Under the pieces are notes generated by a model. That model saw only the letters and a program-made list of their open reading frames with translations, ran no database searches and was not told the DNA's origin. Source: Alphaproteobacteria bacterium (GTDB lineage Bacteria > Pseudomonadota > Alphaproteobacteria > Rhizobiales > Xanthobacteraceae). Taken from it: 11,438 bases of DNA. Shown here piece by piece: positions 6,554 through 11,438 of this stretch. Location of the stretch: the NCBI GenBank assembly GCA_005883115.1, contig VAZQ01000021.1, forward strand, positions 1-11,438, given 5' to 3'. Position 1 is the first letter of the stretch. The number at the start of each line of letters is the position of its first letter. A program made the translations under genes and the position numbers.

Positions 6554-7564
6554 CTAGGAGAGTTTTCTCTTGAGCAGCCGCTCGGCTTTGCCGGAAAAAA
6601 TCTTGCGGCGGTCGCCGTCTCCGATCTCAAGCCGCCTGATCGTCTCGATCGTCGGCGCGATCGGGCCAAGCGGTGTGTCGGTCGCGAACACCACATGGTC
6701 CGCCCCGAAAAACTCGAGCCCGCAGCGCACCGCGTGAATGCCGCCGCCGAACAGCGCGGTATCGCCGTAGAAGTCGTGCATGTAATCGAGATGCGGCCGC
6801 TTCAGCGAGGGAAGGATCTTTGAATAGTCCTCGTCGCTCGTCCGGTTGCCCAGCACATCGAGGCCAGGCCCGACACGCCCGTCATAATACGGGATCATTC
6901 CGCCGAGATGATGGGTGACGATCTTGAGCCCTGGATAGCGGTCAAATAGGCCGCAAAACACCATCCGCACCATGGCGACCGAGGTGTCATAGGGCCAGCC
7001 GAAGCACCACCACATCTCGAAGCGGGATTTCTGCTCTTTGGCGTAATCCGGCATGCTCGCGGTGCGCGCTGGATGCAGCCAGATCGGCAGATCAAACTCC
7101 GCCATCGTGGCGAAGATCGGCTCGAAAGCTTTCTCGTCGAGCGGGCGGCCCGTAACATTAGTGAAAATCTGAACGCCTCCGGCGCCGAGCTCCTTGACCG
7201 CGCGGCGCGCCTCCTGCACCGAGCCTTCTACGTCCGTCATCGACAGCGCGGCAACAAAACTCGGGAAGCGGTCGGGATAGCGCGTACACAGCTCCGCCAT
7301 GGCGTCGTTGCCGATGCGCGCGAGGTTGAGCCCGGTCTCGCCGGCGGCAAGGTCCTCGATCGGCGGATTGGGCAGCGAGATGATCTCCCGATAATCGCCG
7401 AACTGGTCCATCTCGCGAAACCGCTCGTCAAGGTCGAACAGCTTTTTGACGCCGCGCAATCGCGCGGCGATATTGCCGAGCCGCGGCGCGATACGATTCA
7501 TCTCCCGGAAGAACTTGTCCGGAAAGATGTGACAGTAGATATCGATGATCGTGTCATCGGCCAT
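6554..7564 (-). CDS. Amidohydrolase family protein (Amidohydro_2, ACMSD-like)
   Basis: A 336-aa TIM-barrel metal enzyme of the family that includes aminocarboxymuconate-semialdehyde decarboxylase, gamma-resorcylate decarboxylase and related hydrolases. Barrel landmarks are the N-terminal strand 'IIDIYCHIFP' (6-15), 'WLHPAR' with His164, 'IVTHHLGG' with His218/His219, and 'FATDTPLG' with Asp296, the usual metal/catalytic positions. The first His of the N-terminal H-x-H is Tyr10 here (codon tac), leaving only His12. The start at 7564 has a good ribosome binding site, ggaggt (7575-7570), five bases away. It is the last gene of the minus-strand block, 146 nt after the BKACE gene. Decarboxylation or hydrolysis of an aromatic or dicarboxylic intermediate is likely; which reaction and substrate cannot be told from the sequence. 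Confidence 0.83.
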   Translation of the reverse strand: MADDTIIDIYCHIFPDKFFREMNRIAPRLGNIAARLRGVKKLFDLDERFREMDQFGDYREIISLPNPPIEDLAAGETGLNLARIGNDAMAELCTRYPDRFPSFVAALSMTDVEGSVQEARRAVKELGAGGVQIFTNVTGRPLDEKAFEPIFATMAEFDLPIWLHPARTASMPDYAKEQKSRFEMWWCFGWPYDTSVAMVRMVFCGLFDRYPGLKIVTHHLGGMIPYYDGRVGPGLDVLGNRTSDEDYSKILPSLKRPHLDYMHDFYGDTALFGGGIHAVRCGLEFFGADHVVFATDTPLGPIAPTIETIRRLEIGDGDRRKIFSGKAERLLKRKLS

Positions 7565-7643
7565 TAAGCACCTCCACCGTCGTCATGCGAACTCAGGCTG
7601 CGGCAACGATGAACCGGTTTCCGGCTTATGCGGGATGAGCATT

Positions 7644-7684
7644 GGAGAGGCAACGACTCTCCGCGCGTCCCGCGAAAGCGCGGA
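7644..7684 (-). promoter_or_regulatory. Overlapping alternative hairpins in the BKACE-amidohydrolase gap
   Basis: Two inverted repeats share bases: ggagag/ctctcc (7644-7649 with 7657-7662, 7-nt loop) and tccgcgc/gcgcgga (7660-7666 with 7678-7684, 11-nt loop). They cannot both form, because 7660-7662 belongs to each. They sit between the BKACE stop (7711) and the amidohydrolase start (7564), where an attenuator, processing site or a decayed repeat could lie. No T-run is present. Confidence 0.25.
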
Positions 7685-7710
7685 CCAAGTTGACAACAAC
7701 AGGACTCGCT

Positions 7711-8649
7711 TCAAAACTTCGTCCGATCGGCGCCCTTGAGCCCGAGCATCGCGCGCGCCTCTTTTGGCGTTGCCACCTGATAGCCGAGCTCCTCGATCAG
7801 GCGGCGCGCCTTCGCGACCTGCTCGGCGTTGCTTGCCGCGAGCTTGCCGCGGCCGATATACAGGCTGTCCTCGAGACCGACGCGCACGTTGCCGCCCATC
7901 ATCACCGCTTGGGTGGCGAATGGCATCTGGTGGCGGCCGGCCCCGAGCACCGACCAGGAATAATCGTCGCCGAACAGCTTGTCGGCGGTGCGCTTCATGA
8001 ACATGAGATTGTCCATGTCCGCCCCTATGCCACCGAGAATGCCGAAGATCAGCTGCAGGAAGATCGGCGGTTTGAACCAGCCCCGGTCGACGCCGTGGGC
8101 GAGATTGTAGAGGTGCCCGACGTCGTAGCATTCGTGCTCGAACTTGGTGCCGTGTCCTTCGCCCATGAGCTTTGAGATCTTCTCGATGTCGGCAAAGGTG
8201 TTGCGAAAAATCGTCTCCTTGGTCCCCGTGAGATAGGATTCCTCCCAGTCGTATTTCCAGGTCTTGTAGCGGGCGACCATCGGGTAGAGGCCAAAATTCA
8301 TCGAGCCCATGTTGAGCGAGCACATTTCCGGCGACAACTTCATCACTCCTGCCAGCCGCTCCTCGACCGCCATGGTCGGCGACCCGCCGGTGGTGATGTT
8401 GATGACCGCGTCGGTTGATTGCTTGATGCGCGGCAGGAACTGCATGAACACCGCAGGGTCGCCGGTGGGGCGGCCATCTTTGGCGTTGCGCGCGTGCAGA
8501 TGCAGGATCGCGGCGCCGGCCTCCGCGGCGCCGATGGCCTGCTCAGCGATCTGATCGGGTGTGATCGGCAGGGCTTCCGACATGGTCGGGGTGTGGATCG
8601 CGCCGGTCACCGCGCAGGTGATGACGACCTTGTCGGATTTAGCAGCCAT
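7711..8649 (-). CDS. Beta-keto acid cleavage enzyme (BKACE, 3-keto-5-aminohexanoate cleavage family)
   Basis: A 312-aa cytoplasmic enzyme of the BKACE (former DUF849) family. Family members condense a beta-keto acid with acetyl-CoA and split it to acetoacetate and a new acyl-CoA; the type member acts in lysine fermentation. The N-terminal 'VVITCAVTGAIHTPTM' strand, the zinc-binding His50 and His52 in 'AAILHLHARN', 'VINITTGGS' (82-90) and the C-terminal 'VRVGLEDSLYIGRGKLAASN' with probable zinc ligand Glu260 are all present. I take the ATG at 8649 because gggagag precedes it closely; a GTG at 8667 would add six residues. It lies 33 nt after livM and upstream of the amidohydrolase gene, so it is likely co-transcribed with the importer. 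The Val/aromatic-rich specificity positions do not let me name the keto acid. Confidence 0.88.
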   Translation of the reverse strand: MAAKSDKVVITCAVTGAIHTPTMSEALPITPDQIAEQAIGAAEAGAAILHLHARNAKDGRPTGDPAVFMQFLPRIKQSTDAVINITTGGSPTMAVEERLAGVMKLSPEMCSLNMGSMNFGLYPMVARYKTWKYDWEESYLTGTKETIFRNTFADIEKISKLMGEGHGTKFEHECYDVGHLYNLAHGVDRGWFKPPIFLQLIFGILGGIGADMDNLMFMKRTADKLFGDDYSWSVLGAGRHQMPFATQAVMMGGNVRVGLEDSLYIGRGKLAASNAEQVAKARRLIEELGYQVATPKEARAMLGLKGADRTKF

Positions 8650-8682
8650 TGTTCTCTCCCGGTCCACATCGCTCTTTCGCGA

Positions 8683-9677
8683 TCATGTTGTGCGGGCATC
8701 CGCAGCAAAGCGCAAGCGCCGCTCGAGCGGGAGCAGCTGCCAACCGAAGCGCTCGGCGAAAAACCCCCAGATGCCCTTCGGTGCCAACAGCATCACCGCG
8801 ATGGCGACGGCGCCCAGCATCAGCAGATAGAGGGCGCCGAGATCTGCAAGCGTCTGCCGCAGCAGGAAAAAGACAATAGTGCCGATAATCGGCCCCTCCA
8901 CCCGGCCGATGCCGCCGATCACGGTGATGAAGATGACGAATGCGGTCCAGTCGTTGACGCTGAACGCCGTATCAGGCGAAATCCGCAGCTTCTGCAGAAA
9001 AATCAACGCGCCGATCATCGCCGTGCCAAAGGCGGTCAGCACATAGACCACAAGTTTGACGCGCGCGACGTCGACCCCATTGGATCGCGCCGCCAGCTCG
9101 TTGTCGCGGATCGCGGTGAGTGCCAGCCCATAACGCGAGCGTAACAACAGCACGATGGCCGCAAGAACGGCGACCATGAGCGCAAGCGCCACCCAGTACA
9201 TCAGGAATTCCCGCAGCTGGCGGCTCGAGGCCATCGCAGTCACAATACCCGCCGGCAGGCTGATTCCGGAGCCGCCGCCGAGCGCGGAAATCTGCGCGGC
9301 GATCAGGCGAAAAACTTCGGCCACGACCCAGGTGCCAATAGCGAAGTAGTGACCGCGCAGTCGAAACATCAAGCCGGCGACCGGCAGCGCGAGCACGGCG
9401 GCAACTATGCCCGCAACCGGCACGGCAAGGAGCGGATGGAGTCCGCCGAGAATGGTCGACGCGAAGAGCATCCAACCGAGACGAGACCGGCATAGCCCGC
9501 AAGCAGATTCCAGAGACTCGCGAGAGCGACATAGGCATAGATCTCAGAGAGCAGCCGCAGGTCGTCGCGCCCGCCCCAGGCCGGTGCCGCGGCAAGCAGC
9601 ACGAAGGCAGCGGCGAAAGCAGCGGTGCCGATGCGGCTCGAGCGGCTCGCATGCTCGACCCTGAAGGAGGCGATCAT
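8683..9677 (-). pseudogene. livM: LivM-type branched-chain amino-acid ABC permease, frame broken at 9471/9472 by an apparent 31-nt deletion
   Basis: The gene begins at ATG 9677, overlapping the livH stop as ATGA, with an aaggtgaaggg ribosome binding site inside livH. The first frame gives 'MIASFRVEH...' and membrane segments ending in 'NLLAGYAGLVSVG'. The rest of the family sequence resumes in another frame at 9471 ('MLFASTILGGLHPLLAVPV') and contains the conserved 'FRLRGHYFAIGTW', 'RYGLALTAIRDNELAARSNGVDVARVKL' and 'GGIGRVEGPIIG' segments before the stop at 8683. The family motif between 'VSVG' and 'YML' (commonly GQQAFVGLGGY) is missing; restoring it needs one base plus ten codons, 31 nt, which also corrects the phase. 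With it the protein would be about 341 aa, normal for LivM. The motif is part of a membrane segment, so the encoded importer is probably non-functional unless the break is a sequence error. Confidence 0.85.
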
Positions 9678-10540
9678 CCCTTCACCTTCGGGAAGAGGCC
9701 TTCCGGGCGCAGCGCCAGAATGAAAAGAAAGGCGAGATGCCCAGCCAAGAGCTGCCAGCCGGGATTGATCTGCGCTCCGATTGCCTGCGACACGCCAAGG
9801 ATGATGCCGCCGGCAAGCGTGCCCCACAGGCTACCAAGGCCGCCGATGATCACGGCTTCGAAGCCGAAGATCAGCCGCGCGGGCCCGATCGCCGGATCGA
9901 AATTAGTGCGCACGGCAATGAATACGCCGGCGACTGCGATAACCGCGAGCGACAGCGCCATGGCGAGCGCAAAGACATGCCGGTTATCGAGGCCCATGAG
10001 CTGCGCCACCGACTGATCGTCCGAGGTCGCCCGAAACGCGCGGCCGAATGCGGTGCGATAGAACAGGAGCTGCAGGGCGCCGATAACGGCAACCGCAACG
10101 ACGAATTGCAGCAGCGGAAGCACGCCGATCCACACGCCTTCCATCAGCGGGAAGCTCGCGACCTCGATCGATCCGGCCCGCAGCCGCCGGCTATCGGCGG
10201 TAAACAGTTCGAGGAGCGCGTTCTGGATGATGACGGAGAGTCCGAAGGTCACGAGCAGCGGAGGCAGCACGTCGTCGCCCAGCGTGCGGTTGAGCAGCGC
10301 GCGCTGAAGGCCGTAGCCGATCGCTGCCATGATCGGCACCACCACGATGATGGCGAGCAGCGGGTTGAGCTCGAGCGTGTCGCTGGTGATCAGCGCGATA
10401 TAAGCAGCAAGCACAATCAGATCGCCGTGGGCGATGTTGACGAGCCGCATCACCCCGAAGATCAAGGCCAGGCCGGCTGCGAACATGGCGTAGAGTCCGC
10501 CGATCAGCACGCCTTGGACGACAATGTTAATCCATTCCAT
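9674..10540 (-). CDS. livH: LivH-type branched-chain amino-acid ABC transporter permease
   Basis: The 288-aa intact inner-membrane permease, normal size for LivH. The N-terminus 'VVQGVLIGGLYAMFAAGLALIFGVMRLVNIAHGDLIVLAAY' carries the family's hallmark 'NIAHGD' segment; later landmarks are 'LLVTFGLSVIIQNALLELF', 'AFRATSDDQSVAQLMGLD' (the cytoplasmic coupling region) and 'EAVIIGGLGSLWGTLAGGIILG'. It would pair with LivM to form the channel for an amino-acid or aromatic-acid substrate delivered by a periplasmic LivK-type protein not present in this window. It lies 33 nt after livF and overlaps livM by four bases. The ATG at 10540 begins the conserved N-terminus, though no good ribosome binding site precedes it. 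Confidence 0.9.
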   Translation of the reverse strand: MEWINIVVQGVLIGGLYAMFAAGLALIFGVMRLVNIAHGDLIVLAAYIALITSDTLELNPLLAIIVVVPIMAAIGYGLQRALLNRTLGDDVLPPLLVTFGLSVIIQNALLELFTADSRRLRAGSIEVASFPLMEGVWIGVLPLLQFVVAVAVIGALQLLFYRTAFGRAFRATSDDQSVAQLMGLDNRHVFALAMALSLAVIAVAGVFIAVRTNFDPAIGPARLIFGFEAVIIGGLGSLWGTLAGGIILGVSQAIGAQINPGWQLLAGHLAFLFILALRPEGLFPKVKG

Positions 10541-10573
10541 GGCCGTTACATTTTCGATGCTCTAAAGGAGAGG

Positions 10574-11273
10574 TCACGCGCCGAAATAGGCCGCCGAGAT
10601 CGCGTCGCGCGTCAGCGTTGCGGCCGAGCCTGTGAGCGCGACTCGGCCTTCCTGCAGGCAATAGATTCGGTTTGCCACTCTGAGCGCCTGCACAATGTCC
10701 TGTTCGACGATGACGAGCGAGCTGCCTTCGGCGAGGATCGATGGCACCCGGGCATAGAGCTCGCGCACCACGATTGGCGCGAGCCCGAGGCTGATCTCAT
10801 CGCACAGGAGAAGCTTGGGGTTGGACATCAGCGCGCGCCCAATGGCGACCATCTGCTGCTCGCCGCCCGAGAGCAGAGCGCTCGGCGCATGCCGCCGTTC
10901 CCATAGCGCCGGGAACAGCTCGTAGATCCGAGATAGGCTCCATGGACCCGTCCGACCGAGCTGGCCGCCGATGAGCAGGTTCTCCTCGACTGAGAGCGAT
11001 GAGAAGAGGCGGCGCCCTTCCGGAACGAGCGCGATGCCGCGCCCGACCACCGCATGCGCGGGCACAGATCGGCTCGCCGTCGAACAGGATCGCTTCGCGA
11101 CGCGAAGGGATGAGGCCGGCGACGCGGTTGAGCACCGTCGATTTGCCGGCGCCATTCGCGCCGATCACCGCGACCACTTCGCCTGCCATCACATTGAGCG
11201 AAGCGCCGAACAGCGCCTGGAAGTCGCCGTAGAAAGCATCGAGCGACCGGAGCTTGAGGAGCGGCTCAGGCAT
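10574..11273 (-). pseudogene. livF: LivF-type ABC transporter ATPase, frame broken near 11055
   Basis: The gene starts at ATG 11273, overlapping the livG stop by 8 nt. The first frame contains Walker A GANGAGKST (38-46) and reads well to 'ILFDGEPICA' (near 11055). The family then expects '..PAHAVVGRGIALVPEGRRLF', which is found in a different frame and continues through the signature 'LLSGGEQQMVAIGRAL', Walker B 'LLLCDEISLGLAP' and the H-loop 'VIVEQDI' to the stop at 10574. The phase requires loss of 3n+2 bases (2 or 5 fit) or gain of 3n+1, at a C/G-rich 'tgcccgcg' stretch. Unlike most LivF proteins, Walker B reads DEIS rather than DEPS. The two halves would have to be joined for a working ATPase. 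A base-calling error in this GC-rich run is a real alternative here. Confidence 0.82.
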
Positions 11274-11438
11274 CCGCAGGAATCCCCATATAAATTTCGC
11301 GCACCGCGGGCGAGACGATCACGTTTTGCGGGGCACCCTCCCCGATGAATGAGCCACCGTGCAGAACGAGCAAACGGTCGACCAGGGCCATGAGCGCGTG
11401 CACAACGTGCTCGATCCAGATGATGGAGATGCCGCCCT
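11266..11438 (-). CDS. livG: LivG-type ABC transporter ATPase, C-terminal end only (cut by window edge)
   Basis: The last 57 codons of an ATPase run off the right edge. The readable C-terminus 'SIIWIEHVVHALMALVDRL' holds the H-loop His of the ATPase, followed by 'LLVLHGGSFIGEGAPQNVI' and 'SPAVREIYMG', which is the standard LivG tail ending in 'IPADA'. Its stop TGA (11268-11266) overlaps the livF start by 8 nt. Placement directly before livF, livH and livM completes the membrane/ATPase set of a branched-chain amino-acid-type importer. Confidence 0.85.
   Translation of the reverse strand, partial: GGISIIWIEHVVHALMALVDRLLVLHGGSFIGEGAPQNVIVSPAVREIYMGIPADA

Noticed and set aside
7598..7640. Possible degenerate copy of a second repeat family around the aaccggtt palindrome (7612-7619)
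   Set aside because: It vaguely recalls a 'ccggaaaaccggttttccgg' type element of related genomes, but the arms do not pair well and no second copy is in the window.
9471..9480. Programmed ribosomal frameshifting in livM (and likewise in the permease and livF)
   Set aside because: There is no slippery heptamer or downstream structure, and in livM and the permease conserved residues are missing outright, which frameshifting cannot restore.
9737..10906. 389-residue plus-strand open frame opposite livH and livF
   Set aside because: Its translation is rich in His, Arg, Gln and Asp with no fold-like pattern, and it lies wholly antisense to conserved Liv genes. Long antisense frames are common in GC-rich DNA.

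Overview
The window is GC-rich, densely coded bacterial DNA. Its gene content points to an alphaproteobacterium of the order Hyphomicrobiales, probably a relative of Bradyrhizobium or Xanthobacteraceae. The clues are abundant ABC uptake genes, MmgE/PrpD, BKACE and Amidohydro_2 catabolic enzymes, and two copies of a hairpin repeat built on 'gcttgaccyggcaatcc' of a kind I recall from those genomes. The taxonomic call is an inference from content, not from a marker gene. I see no rRNA, tRNA, CRISPR array, insertion sequence, phage gene or replication origin. No gene-free stretch exceeds 300 bases.

Left block (plus strand, 128-6105): a taurine/nitrate/sulfonate-type ABC ATPase, an intact permease, a second permease with a disrupted 3' part, a 4,5-dihydroxyphthalate decarboxylase (Pht5)-like protein in the place where the substrate-binding protein would be expected, an MmgE/PrpD-family protein, a hairpin repeat, and a zinc-dependent medium-chain dehydrogenase. 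The first four genes overlap or nearly touch (ATGA overlaps at 955 and 1725), so they read as one operon. The block looks like uptake of an organic acid plus its breakdown, but the substrate cannot be read from the sequence.

Centre (6106-6553): convergent or short-gene territory. It holds a 13-bp stem-loop after the dehydrogenase gene, a tiny secreted PsiF-like protein on the minus strand with a very good ribosome binding site, a 22-bp palindrome and possible promoter upstream of it, and a possible terminator after the amidohydrolase gene.

Right block (minus strand, read from the right edge toward 6554): the tail of livG, then livF, livH, livM (a branched-chain amino-acid-type ABC importer), a BKACE beta-keto-acid cleavage enzyme and an Amidohydro_2 (ACMSD-like) metal enzyme. 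Junctions are short or overlapping (8-nt livG/livF overlap, ATGA at livH/livM), which fits one operon. It probably imports an amino-acid-like or aromatic compound and degrades it by hydrolysis or decarboxylation and beta-keto cleavage. No LivK-type binding protein lies inside the window.

The strongest anomaly is that three transport genes (second Tau-type permease, livM, livF) each carry a reading-frame break best explained by a small deletion (about 20, 31 and 2 or 5 nt), while every enzyme gene is intact. This is either decay of both importers or a sequence/assembly artefact. I do not see a wholly new biological system here. The other points of interest are a Pht5-like protein without a signal peptide in a binding-protein slot, an amidohydrolase whose first metal-binding His is Tyr, and the repeat elements placed directly before gene starts.
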